Below are positions 1-7,322 of a stretch of DNA of 17,453 nucleotides, piece by piece (the stretch's first letter is position 1; every line of letters begins with the position of its first letter). The notes below the pieces were generated by a model. The model saw only the letters and a program-made list of their open reading frames with translations, did not search any database and was not told the DNA's origin. The position numbers and the translations under genes were made by a program. Source of the stretch: JABMOW01 sp964409335 (GTDB taxonomy: Bacteria; Fidelibacterota; Marinisomatia; SCGC-AAA003-L08; JACNLC01); NCBI GenBank assembly GCA_964409335.1, contig CAYPCW010000048.1, positions 1 through 17,453 of the forward strand. Reading direction: 5' to 3'.

Positions 1-90
1 GCGTCTGCGACGGAACCTTTGTGACCGACGAGTGCGACGACTGTGTCGATCCTGCGGACTTCAACGGCGCTATGGACTGTGCCGGCGTCT
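1..90 (+). repeat. Direct repeat copy 1 (partner at 10639-10728)
   Basis: Bases 1-90 align without gaps to 10639-10728 with about 7 mismatches by eye (about 92% identity), in the same orientation and reading phase. Both encode VCDGTFVTDEC followed by DFNGAMDCAGVCDG. The mismatches are mostly silent or conservative. Copy 1 may extend beyond the window start. Confidence 0.85.
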
Positions 91-1361
91 GTGACGGAAG
101 TGCTTACATGGACGAATGCGATGTCTGCGATGATGACCCCGCCAATGATAATTTATGTTTCGGCGTGGATGTATCCATTGGTGTCGCTGCGGGATGGAAC
201 TGGTTTTCACTAAATGTGACCGGTGATAATATGGATTTGACCACAGTTCTCTCAAATCTGGGTGAAGATCAGGTGTACATCAAGAATCAATCCCTTTTCG
301 CTGAATATTACGGGGATTTCGGGTGGTTCGGCGGACTGGAAACGATCGGAAACACTGACTTCTACATGCTTCAGACCCTGGCCTCCGGTGCTATATTGTA
401 TAACGGAATGCCTGTGGACGTTGCGAATACCCCGATTGATCTGTTTACAGGATGGAACTGGGTAGGGTATACCCCGCAGGGCGCACAGGAGATCAACGTG
501 GCATTGGACGGCATCAGTGAAAATGGCGTGTATGTGAAAAATCAAACGGCATTCTCAGAATACTACTCCGGTTTCGGCTGGTTCGGGGGGTTGGGAATCA
601 TGAGTCCCTTCGACGGGTACATGTTGCAAATGACCTCGGAAGATGTGTTAGTTTATCCGGATACCGGACCCGCTTTCACAGGGGTGGATCATTTACAGGA
701 TGATGTTACACAGCTCTTCCGGGATAATGCCGCTGAATGGCAGGTGAATCCCTATGATTATCAATACAATGGATCTGTTACTGCTCTGATAACCATCAAC
801 GGTGACCCTCAGGCGACACAATATGACATTCTCGGCGCATTTGTCGGGGATGAATGCCGCGGTATTACGACCGGACTGTATTTCCCGATTACCGGCGAAA
901 CCGTTTTCATGATCATGGTGTTCAGTAATCAGACTGTGGGTGAGGAATTGTCATTCAGGTTCTATGATTCCAGCATGGATATGTATTATGGATTCGAGGG
1001 AAACGTCGGGTTCCAGGTGAACATGACCGTGGGCAGCGCAATTGATCCGTATCAGATGGACAACAGTTATCTGCTGGGTATCAATGATACTCAACCCACG
1101 AAGTACGCACTGGATCAGGCATATCCAAATCCGTTTAACCCGATGACAACGATACGGTATTCCGTAAAAGAGTTGGGGAATGTGGATATTTCGATCTATG
1201 ATATGATTGGCCGGGAAGTCGCCCGTCTGGTCGACGATATCAAAGCGCCCGGAACGTATCAGATCGTGTGGGACGCAAACAAACATCCCAGCGGGATTTA
1301 CTTTGTGAAAATGACCAGCGGATATTTTACGACCACACAAAAGCTCATGCTGGTGAAATAA
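1..1361 (+). CDS. C-terminal part of a secreted cysteine-rich protein with a T9SS-type sorting domain (5' truncated)
   Basis: The frame is open from base 3 to the TAA at 1359-1361, giving 452 residues; the real start is upstream of the window. Order of parts: a cysteine-rich cassette (about residues 1-55, DCAGVCDG/DECDVCDD motifs); two GWNW modules (about 64-143 and 150-221); a beta-rich segment of unknown type (about 235-355); and a C-terminal ~79-residue domain from YPNPFNP (374) to the final KLMLVK. That domain fits the type A T9SS sorting/FlgD-like tail seen across FCB bacteria, with IYDMIGREV, PGTYQIVWDA and SGIYFVKM strands. The tail predicts outer-membrane export and cell-surface attachment or release. 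The cassette is nearly identical in DNA to one in the giant gene at 9888, so the two are paralogous mosaics. No catalytic domain is visible in this part. Export class is confident; biological role is unknown. Confidence 0.88.
   Translation, partial: VCDGTFVTDECDDCVDPADFNGAMDCAGVCDGSAYMDECDVCDDDPANDNLCFGVDVSIGVAAGWNWFSLNVTGDNMDLTTVLSNLGEDQVYIKNQSLFAEYYGDFGWFGGLETIGNTDFYMLQTLASGAILYNGMPVDVANTPIDLFTGWNWVGYTPQGAQEINVALDGISENGVYVKNQTAFSEYYSGFGWFGGLGIMSPFDGYMLQMTSEDVLVYPDTGPAFTGVDHLQDDVTQLFRDNAAEWQVNPYDYQYNGSVTALITINGDPQATQYDILGAFVGDECRGITTGLYFPITGETVFMIMVFSNQTVGEELSFRFYDSSMDMYYGFEGNVGFQVNMTVGSAIDPYQMDNSYLLGINDTQPTKYALDQAYPNPFNPMTTIRYSVKELGNVDISIYDMIGREVARLVDDIKAPGTYQIVWDANKHPSGIYFVKMTSGYFTTTQKLMLVK
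192..665 (+). repeat. Duplicated GWNW module (two copies, 258-base offset)
   Basis: Two copies of a ~75-residue module lie in tandem, starting at 192 and 450. Each opens with G-W-N-W and continues with V-Y-[IV]-K-N-Q, then [SA]-E-Y-Y-x-x-F-G-W-F-G-G-L and Y-M-L-Q. Conservation is much stronger in these aromatic motifs than between them, as expected for a structural beta module. I cannot assign a named domain. Confidence 0.8.
1122..1358 (+). other. T9SS type A-like C-terminal sorting domain (YPNPFNP tail)
   Basis: These are the last 79 residues of the truncated protein. The opening YPNPFNP followed by TTIRYSV, then IYDMIGREV, PGTYQIVWDA, PSGIYFVKM and a terminal KLMLVK, is the usual layout of the Por secretion-system tail. 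Known family role: recognised at the outer membrane by the type IX machinery, with the domain often cleaved. No T9SS machinery gene lies in this window. Confidence 0.85.
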
Positions 1362-1379
1362 ATAATCACCGAATTCATC

Positions 1380-1407
1380 AAGGGGGGCTGTACAGCCCCC
1401 CTTTTTT
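1380..1407 (+). terminator. Strong intrinsic terminator after the first secreted-protein gene
   Basis: It starts 18 bases after the stop codon. A perfect inverted repeat with arms AAGGGGGGCT and AGCCCCCCTT around a GTAC centre is followed by a T run (TTTTTT at 1402-1407). Both parts of a rho-independent terminator are present. It should isolate this gene from the pyrG block. Confidence 0.93.
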
Positions 1408-1408
1408 A

Positions 1409-1636
1409 TAATTCCTACCGGGTCATTCATCGAAATCCAGTAAGTTTTACCCCGTGTTTGTTCATGAAATGTTATGAATTCACGTTTTAGTCTTTTTCAA
1501 ATTCATATTAAGTAGCGATCATTAAAATGATAATTCAACACGGTTCTTCAAATTTGGGGTTATTCACAACCCGGAGACCATTTTCTCTTCAGCGGTACAC
1601 TCTGAAATTCAATCTCAATCTAACCCGGAAAAGGGT
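1409..1636 (+). other. Intergenic region upstream of pyrG; promoter expected but not located
   Basis: About 228 bases with no gene. It must contain the promoter of the housekeeping block, because a strong terminator precedes it and all the following genes run the same way. I see no convincing -35/-10 pair. Two small inverted repeats are visible: ATCATT/AATGAT at 1518-1531 and GGGTT/AACCC at 1557-1572 (6-base loop). Both are too short to call as operators. I do not see the G-rich initiation site known for the reiterative-transcription control of pyrG in Bacillus. Confidence 0.4.
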
Positions 1637-3298
1637 GTGAAAAGACAGCCCGTTAAATACATCTTTGTACTGGGGGGCGTCCTTTCCGGCTTAGGGAAGG
1701 GGATCGTCTCGGCTTCGTTGGGTTATCTGCTGAAATCCCGGGAACTGAAGGTGATCATCCAGAAACTGGACCCATATCTGAATGTGGATCCGGGAACCAT
1801 GAATCCCTATCAGCACGGAGAGGTTTTCGTGTTGGACGACGGCTCCGAGACCGATCTGGATCTGGGGCATTACGAACGGTTTATCAACGAGTCCCTTTGT
1901 AAAAAAAATACTACATCCGCCGGTAGAGTCTACTGGAATGTCCTCCGGAAAGAACGGGAAGGTAAATATCTGGGTGAAACTGTACAGGTGATCCCGCATA
2001 TCACCGATGAGATTATACACCGGATCAAAAACGTAAATCCTCGCCATAAATACGATGTGGTTATCACCGAAGTCGGCGGAACGGTGGGCGATATTGAGGG
2101 CCAACCCTTTATGGAGGCGATCCGTCAGTTGTGCCTTCAGACGGGCTATGAAAATTCTCTGATCATCCACATCACTTTACTGCCCTACATCCATGCCGCA
2201 GGAGAAATGAAAACCAAGCCTACCCAGCACAGCGTAATGCTGCTTCGTGAAATCGGTCTGCAGCCTGGGATGTTGGTGTGCCGGACGGAAAACAATCATC
2301 ACCTTGACGGAAAGTTAAAAAAGAAACTTGGATTATTCTGCAATGTGGATGTGAACCACGTGTTTGAATCCCCGGATGTGGAAACCATTTATGAGATACC
2401 ACTGGTGCTTTATAAGCAGGGGTTCGATGGGGAGATCATCAAACGTCTCCGGCTGGAAACGACCGCCGGTGCGCACAGTGACATCGGGTATCTGGAAAAA
2501 TTTATCCGCCGGTATAAATCGCCGGGAAAGGAAGTAACCATCGCCATATGCGGTAAATACAATACCCTTCATGATGCGTATAAAAGTATCCTGGAAGCAT
2601 TTATCCATGGCGGGGTTGAAAATGATGCCCGGGTGACTGTGAAGTGGGTGGATACCGAAAATCTGGAGGAATCGGAAATATCCGGACTGCCCCGGGAATT
2701 CGAATCCGTGGATGGCGTGTTAATCCCCGGCGGGTTCGGTCACCGGGGGATCGAAGGCAAGATTCTCGCTGCAGGGATCGCCCGAAAATACCAGATCCCC
2801 TTTTTTGGAATTTGCCTGGGACTGCAATGTGCGGTTATAGAATTTGCCCGTGACCGGTGTGATCTGAAAGGGGCAAACAGCACCGAATTCAATAAACGGA
2901 CAAAACATCCGGTAATCGCTATTATGCCGGAACAACGGAAAATCAGGCAAAAGGGAGCGACCATGCGTCTGGGGGATTATCCCTGCGAAGTCCGGCTGGG
3001 TACGCTTGCCATCGCCGCATACGGGAAACGGTTGATCCATGAACGGCACCGGCACCGTTACGAAGTGAATAATGACTACCGGAAAAATCTGGAAACCAGT
3101 GGATTGGTAATCAGCGGGGTGAATAAAGAGCTGAATTTGGTGGAAATGATCGAATTGCGTGAACACCCCTGGTTTGTGGGGGTGCAATTTCACCCTGAAC
3201 TGAAAAGCCGGATTATCGGCGCCCATCCGCTGTTCAGAGATTTTATCCATGCCGCAATTACGTATAAATACCATGCCAGACCCGGAAATAAAAGTTAA
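1637..3298 (+). CDS. pyrG: CTP synthase
   Basis: PyrG converts UTP to CTP using ATP and ammonia taken from glutamine, the last step of pyrimidine nucleotide synthesis, in the cytoplasm. The 553-residue product is close to the E. coli length (545). The N-terminal amidoligase domain starts KYIFVLGGVLSGLGKG (P-loop K21) and contains LDPYLNVDPGTMNP and the typical EVGGTVGDIE. The C-terminal class I glutaminase domain has PGGFGHRG, the nucleophile Cys393 in FFGICLGLQ, and the His519/Glu521 pair in QFHPE. The start is GTG at 1637; GGAA at 1627-1630 is a modest ribosome site. The 3' end overlaps kdsC. CTP is also a substrate for CMP-KDO synthesis, which fits its place in front of kdsC and the LPS export genes. 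Confidence 0.98.
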   Translation: MKRQPVKYIFVLGGVLSGLGKGIVSASLGYLLKSRELKVIIQKLDPYLNVDPGTMNPYQHGEVFVLDDGSETDLDLGHYERFINESLCKKNTTSAGRVYWNVLRKEREGKYLGETVQVIPHITDEIIHRIKNVNPRHKYDVVITEVGGTVGDIEGQPFMEAIRQLCLQTGYENSLIIHITLLPYIHAAGEMKTKPTQHSVMLLREIGLQPGMLVCRTENNHHLDGKLKKKLGLFCNVDVNHVFESPDVETIYEIPLVLYKQGFDGEIIKRLRLETTAGAHSDIGYLEKFIRRYKSPGKEVTIAICGKYNTLHDAYKSILEAFIHGGVENDARVTVKWVDTENLEESEISGLPREFESVDGVLIPGGFGHRGIEGKILAAGIARKYQIPFFGICLGLQCAVIEFARDRCDLKGANSTEFNKRTKHPVIAIMPEQRKIRQKGATMRLGDYPCEVRLGTLAIAAYGKRLIHERHRHRYEVNNDYRKNLETSGLVISGVNKELNLVEMIELREHPWFVGVQFHPELKSRIIGAHPLFRDFIHAAITYKYHARPGNKS

Positions 3299-3839
3299 AA
3301 TTCAAAAGATCAAAGTTCTGATCAGCGATGTTGACGGCGTTCTCACCGATGGGAGTATTTATATTTCCAGTGATGGCTCTGAGTTAAAACGATTTTCAGT
3401 GGAAGACGGCGCTGGTGCAGCCCTTGCCCGGGTTTCCGGTCTGCCCGTAGCCTTTATATCGGGCAGATATTCCGAAGCGACAGCCATTCGATTAAATGAG
3501 ATGAAAATAAACCATATTTATCAGGGACAAATGAACAAGACCGTTCCCTTCGAAAATTTGCTGTACACGTTTGGCGTGAGGCCTGAGCACGTCGCTTATA
3601 TCGGCGATGGTCTGGTGGATTTGCCTGTGATGGAACGATGCGGACTTAAAATCGCACCTCCTCAAAGTCATCCCCTGGTTCTGGAATCGGCGGATATCAT
3701 TACCCGTACCCGGGGAGGGGAGGGCGCATTCCGGGAGGCTGTTGAAATTATCCTGAAAAGTCAGGATCGATATCTTCTTACTTTGGAGAAAATGCGACGG
3801 GAAGTGTATATGAAAAATAGTGGAGATCCGTCTGCCTGA
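3249..3839 (+). CDS. kdsC: 3-deoxy-D-manno-octulosonate 8-phosphate phosphatase
   Basis: KdsC removes phosphate from KDO-8-P to give KDO, a sugar of the LPS inner core. It is a C0-type HAD phosphatase without a cap domain, normally a tetramer. All HAD motifs are present, numbered from the ATG at 3249: nucleophile and general acid in DVDG (D27, D29), S71 in ISGR, K97 in MNKT, and GDGLVD (D120, D124). The family ending GGEGAFRE is also present. The product is 196 residues from 3249, or 188 if ATG 3273 is used. The first has a weak AGAGA upstream, the second no clear site, so the start is unresolved. Either way the gene overlaps the end of pyrG (50 or 26 bases), which suggests coupled translation. 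A related sugar-phosphate phosphatase is possible but less likely given the LPS neighbours. Confidence 0.92.
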   Translation: MPQLRINTMPDPEIKVKIQKIKVLISDVDGVLTDGSIYISSDGSELKRFSVEDGAGAALARVSGLPVAFISGRYSEATAIRLNEMKINHIYQGQMNKTVPFENLLYTFGVRPEHVAYIGDGLVDLPVMERCGLKIAPPQSHPLVLESADIITRTRGGEGAFREAVEIILKSQDRYLLTLEKMRREVYMKNSGDPSA

Positions 3840-4063
3840 TCTATCCGAACCTGCCGTGAATTTATTTCAAATTGATAGTTCATTGGCATACCAGATTTCG
3901 TAATTTTTCCTCACAATTATTATTTATTTTTCAACAGGAAGAATTAAAATCCGATAAAATAACAAATACGTATGTTTAGAGTAATAAAAAAGAATATTGA
4001 ATATTTCGCACAGATCTTCTGCCCTGAGCCCAAAACGATTCACTGAAGATCCGGAGGAAATGT
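3840..4063 (+). other. AT-rich spacer between kdsC and lptC
   Basis: About 224 bases, clearly richer in A and T than the genes on either side. It is the only sizeable gap inside the housekeeping block, so a secondary promoter for the lptC-rpoN-hslVU genes is plausible. TAAAAT at 3955-3960 could be a -10 element but has no good -35 partner. I see no terminator hairpin after kdsC. A 24-codon frame at 3972-4046 has no support as a gene. Confidence 0.4.
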
Positions 4064-4066
4064 TTG
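4053..4066 (+). promoter_or_regulatory. Ribosome binding site that fixes the TTG start of lptC
   Basis: GGAGG at 4053-4057 stands six bases before TTG at 4064-4066. The nearby ATG at 4060 is out of frame and hits a stop after three codons, so the TTG is the only sensible start. Confidence 0.75.
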
Positions 4067-4612
4067 TCTGATCCCCGTTTATTTCATCCCGGACTTTTTT
4101 TCCCAATATTTCTTTTGCTATGGGTTTCCTGCCGGAATGAAGAAATTATCCCCGAGAATGGTATCTCAAGCTCTGACCTTATTGCAAATGTGATCACGCA
4201 TCCTAAAATAACCATTAGTAAGGGGAATGTTGTCAGCGTCAGAGCGGTCTCGGAAAGAATGGAAAAAGGAAATACTGAAGAAGCCATGCTTATCGGATCC
4301 GTGAGGGCAGATATTTTTAATGAGTTGGGTGAACATGTCAGTCTGATGACCTCAGATTCAGCCAAGGTAAATGAATATTCCAATAGTTTGGAAGCCTTCG
4401 GTAATGTGAAGGTTGAATCCGACAGTGGTTTGGTGTTGAGAACGAGACGGTTGGTGTGGGATAACCAATATAAACTGATCACCACTGAGGATTCGGTGAT
4501 GTTCACCACTCAGGAGACGGATACGCTTTACGGCGTTGGATTTACGTCGGATATGGATCTGTCTCACTGGAAAATTCTCGAACCCACCGGTGTCACGGGA
4601 CGGGCATTTTAA
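4064..4612 (+). CDS. lptC: LptC-like LPS export protein, probable lipoprotein
   Basis: LptC is the periplasmic, inner-membrane-anchored part of the Lpt machine that receives LPS from the LptB2FG transporter. The 182-residue product begins with a short hydrophobic segment (about residues 11-21) ending LLLWVSC. Cys23 could be lipidated, although Trp at position -3 is unusual for a lipobox. The rest is beta-rich with the LptC/OstA pattern: VISNG-like strands (ISKGNVVSVRAV), then DIFNELGEHVSLMTSDSA, LEAFGNVKVES and LRTRRLVWD. The assignment rests on this pattern and on lptB starting 3 bases after the stop. Sequence identity to classical LptC looks low, as is normal for this family. No separate lptA lies between lptC and lptB, where many Gram-negatives have one; a dual LptC/LptA role is possible but unproven. 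Confidence 0.72.
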   Translation: MSDPRLFHPGLFFPIFLLLWVSCRNEEIIPENGISSSDLIANVITHPKITISKGNVVSVRAVSERMEKGNTEEAMLIGSVRADIFNELGEHVSLMTSDSAKVNEYSNSLEAFGNVKVESDSGLVLRTRRLVWDNQYKLITTEDSVMFTTQETDTLYGVGFTSDMDLSHWKILEPTGVTGRAF

Positions 4613-4615
4613 CAT

Positions 4616-5356
4616 ATGGCACAACATCAAACATTATCCGCTAAAAACCTGGAAAAGACATATGGCAAACGTCGGGTAGTGAACCGGGTATCCGTCCAGG
4701 TGGATCGAGGAGAAGTGGTGGGATTGCTGGGACCCAACGGCGCGGGGAAGACCACCACCTTTTACATGATCACGGGAATGATCCGGCCGGACAGCGGGAA
4801 AATTTTCCTCGATGGTATCGATATAACGTTTATGCCGATGTATAAACGTGCCCGGCACGGGGTCGGATATCTGGCGCAGGAGCCATCGGTCTTTACGCAA
4901 TTGAGCGTGGAAAACAATTTACGACTGGTCCTGCAGATGACCCGCTTATCCCGGAATGAACAGAAAAAACGGCTGGAAGAACTGTTGGAAGCATTTAATA
5001 TCGTGCAAATCCGAAAAAGCAAAGCAATGACACTGTCCGGAGGGGAACGCAGACGGACGGAAATCGCGCGGTCTCTGGTTATGGAACCGGATTTTATTTT
5101 ACTGGATGAACCATTTGCGGGGGTTGATCCCATCGCTGTAGAGGATATTCAAAAAATTGTCCGGCATTTGAAAGAAATGAATATTGGCGTATTAATTACC
5201 GACCATAATGTCAGAGAGACATTGTCCATTACCGACAGAGCCTATCTGTTGTTTGAGGGAAAAATTTTAAAAACCGGTACCGCCAGAGAGTTGTCGGACG
5301 ACGAAGAAGCCCGCCGCCTGTATCTTGGCAGTAAGTTCAAAATGGATTTCAATTAA
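4616..5356 (+). CDS. lptB: LPS export ABC transporter ATP-binding protein LptB
   Basis: LptB is the cytoplasmic ATPase that powers extraction of LPS from the inner membrane with LptF and LptG, which are not in this window. The 246 residues match the family length (about 241). Visible motifs: Walker A GPNGAGKTT (39-47), Q-loop Q88 in LAQEPSVF, signature LSGGERRR (140-147), Walker B ILLDEPFAGVDP (D164, E165), and H-loop His197 in ITDHNVRET. The YLAQEPSVF and LLDEPFAGVDPIAVEDIQ stretches are typical of LptB rather than of general ABC ATPases. The start is 3 bases after lptC. The stop codon TAA shares one base with the rpoN start (TAATG), so the two are probably translated together. Confidence 0.96.
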   Translation: MAQHQTLSAKNLEKTYGKRRVVNRVSVQVDRGEVVGLLGPNGAGKTTTFYMITGMIRPDSGKIFLDGIDITFMPMYKRARHGVGYLAQEPSVFTQLSVENNLRLVLQMTRLSRNEQKKRLEELLEAFNIVQIRKSKAMTLSGGERRRTEIARSLVMEPDFILLDEPFAGVDPIAVEDIQKIVRHLKEMNIGVLITDHNVRETLSITDRAYLLFEGKILKTGTARELSDDEEARRLYLGSKFKMDFN

Positions 5357-6780
5357 TGGTAAAACTGACTCAGGAGCTGGCGCTCCGGCAGCAACTAACT
5401 CCCCAGCAAATCCTTCAGGCGAGTATTTTCCAGATGAATATCATGTCCCTGGAGCAACGGGTATATACCGAACTGGAGAGAAATCCTGCGCTGGAAATGG
5501 TGGAAGAAGATACTGAACTCCTGCCGGAATCGCAAAATCAGGAAAACGCTACTGAACCCAAAAAAGAAGAAACGGATGAGCCCGCCGAACTGGATAATAA
5601 ACAGGAAGAAACAGATTTCGAATGGGAGGAATTACTGGGTGATCCGGATGAATATGAGTATCGGCAGCCGGGGCAGAGCAATGAGGAATTTTACGAAGCC
5701 CCGATCCGGGCATCCCGAACGCTGTCCGAATTACTGATGGAACAATTCTGGGATTTGAACCCCACTGAAAAAGAAGTCTCTATCGCCGAAGAACTTATCG
5801 GAAACATCAGCGACGATGGCTACCTGACCGTTGAGCCTATTTTGGTCGCAGACAGAATGATGGTATCGGAACAGGAGGTGCTTGCGGTCCTTCGGAAAAT
5901 ACAAACTCTGGATCCTCCGGGAGTTGGCGCCAGAAATTTACAGGAATGCCTGCTGATCCAGGTTTCGGGATTTAAAGATCAGCCGCTGCTGTCGGAGGTG
6001 TTGACCCGGTTTTTTGATGATTTTGCAAACAAACGATATGAAAAGATCATTCATTCTACAGGGTGCTCCCGGGAGGATTTGCTGGAGGTCTCGGAACTGA
6101 TCTCTACACTCAATCCAAAGCCCGGACATTCCTATGAGGAGACGTCCAAAGATTTTATTATCCCCGACCTGACGGTTGATGAAACCGATGAAGGGTGGGA
6201 AGTTCGGGTGAATGATTCGCTGTTACCGGAATTCCGGATCAATACAACCTACCGGAATATGGCAATGAAATACCGGAAAGATCCTGAGGTGAATAAATTT
6301 ATCAGGCAGAAGATTGAATCTGCAAAATGGTTCATTGATGCGATCAAACACCGGCATCAGACCTTAATGAAAGTCATGTCTTCCATTATCCGCCATCAGC
6401 CGGTGTTTTTTGGGAAACCCCATAAAAATGAACTGATCCCGATGATTCTCAAGGACATCGCCGATGAGGTCCAGATGGACATTTCCACCATCAGCCGTGT
6501 GACCAACGGGAAATATGTACAATTACCTTTTGGGATATATGAATTGAAGTTCTTTTTTTCTGAAGGGATCATGACAGAAGAAGGCGCAATGGTATCCAAT
6601 ACCGTTGTTAAAAACCGACTTCGTGAGTTGGTGAATTATGAGGATAAAAAGCATCCGCTGAGTGATGAGTATCTGGTTGAATTGTTAACCAGGGAAGGAT
6701 ATGTCATCGCTCGTCGAACGATCGCCAAATACCGGGATATGTTAAAAATACCGGTAGCAAGATTAAGAAAGGAACTATGA
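5356..6780 (+). CDS. rpoN: RNA polymerase sigma-54 factor
   Basis: Sigma-54 directs RNA polymerase to -24/-12 promoters and needs an AAA+ enhancer-binding activator to open them. The 474 residues match the family (E. coli 477). Region I at the N-terminus is Gln/Leu-rich (LTQELALRQQLTPQQILQAS), ending in the ELERNPALEM motif. Region II is acidic and low-complexity (about residues 50-108). The core-binding region follows, with LDPPGVGARNLQECL. The helix-turn-helix lies near 370-395 (DISTISRVTNGKYV), and the RpoN box ARRTIAKYRD (452-461) sits near the C-terminus. It lies after lptB as in many Gram-negatives, and its stop overlaps the hslV start by 4 bases (ATGA). No activator gene and no clear -24/-12 promoter were seen in this window, so its targets are elsewhere or missed. 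Confidence 0.97.
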   Translation: MVKLTQELALRQQLTPQQILQASIFQMNIMSLEQRVYTELERNPALEMVEEDTELLPESQNQENATEPKKEETDEPAELDNKQEETDFEWEELLGDPDEYEYRQPGQSNEEFYEAPIRASRTLSELLMEQFWDLNPTEKEVSIAEELIGNISDDGYLTVEPILVADRMMVSEQEVLAVLRKIQTLDPPGVGARNLQECLLIQVSGFKDQPLLSEVLTRFFDDFANKRYEKIIHSTGCSREDLLEVSELISTLNPKPGHSYEETSKDFIIPDLTVDETDEGWEVRVNDSLLPEFRINTTYRNMAMKYRKDPEVNKFIRQKIESAKWFIDAIKHRHQTLMKVMSSIIRHQPVFFGKPHKNELIPMILKDIADEVQMDISTISRVTNGKYVQLPFGIYELKFFFSEGIMTEEGAMVSNTVVKNRLRELVNYEDKKHPLSDEYLVELLTREGYVIARRTIAKYRDMLKIPVARLRKEL

Positions 6781-7322
6781 AACCGGGTCAAGTAATCAGA
6801 TCGACCACCATTTTGGGGGTAAGGATCGGAAAGAAAGCCGTTATGGGTGGTGATGGACAAGTTACCTTCGGGGAGATACAGATGAAATCCAAAGCTGTAA
6901 AGGTACGGGAATTTGGAGACGGAAAAGTGTTGGCCGGATTTGCGGGTGCGGCGGCAGATGCGATGGCGTTGTTTGAAAAATTTGAATCCAAACTGGATGA
7001 AATGAATGGTCAGTTACAACGGGCAGTCGTTGAATTGGCAAAGGACTGGAGAACCGACAAAATATTGCGCGAGCTGGATGCCCTCCTTGCCATTATGGAC
7101 ACCCGGCAGGCATTTATACTGTCCGGCAGCGGGGATGTCATTGAGCCGGATGGAAATATCGTTACCATTGGCAGCGGGGCCGGGTATGCCCTGGCCGCGG
7201 CAAAGGCATTTATCAAAGCGGGCGAGAAAGATCCTGAAAAAATTGTGAGAGACTCTCTGAAAATAACCTCTGAAATTTGTATTTATACGAATGATCATAT
7301 TACGATTGTGGAGACCGAATGA
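6777..7322 (+). CDS. hslV: ATP-dependent protease peptidase subunit HslV
   Basis: HslV (ClpQ) is the threonine peptidase that forms a double hexameric ring and degrades unfolded proteins fed to it by HslU. The 181 residues fit the family (about 175). The sequence TTILGVR followed by GGDGQVTFG and LAGFAGAAADA is the standard HslV core. The catalytic threonine is T10, so a nine-residue leader (MKPGQVIRS) must be removed to expose it. There is no alternative ATG, GTG or TTG between this ATG and T10, so the leader is real if the start is right. It overlaps rpoN by 4 bases (ATGA) and hslU by 4 bases (ATGA). Confidence 0.96.
   Translation: MKPGQVIRSTTILGVRIGKKAVMGGDGQVTFGEIQMKSKAVKVREFGDGKVLAGFAGAAADAMALFEKFESKLDEMNGQLQRAVVELAKDWRTDKILRELDALLAIMDTRQAFILSGSGDVIEPDGNIVTIGSGAGYALAAAKAFIKAGEKDPEKIVRDSLKITSEICIYTNDHITIVETE

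Noticed and set aside
3883..3900. Sigma-54 promoter (TGGCA start) upstream of the rpoN cluster
   Set aside because: The -12 GC is missing at the required spacing after the GG, so it does not fit the -24/-12 pattern.
3972..4046. 24-codon frame between kdsC and lptC
   Set aside because: Too short, no ribosome site, no recognisable product.
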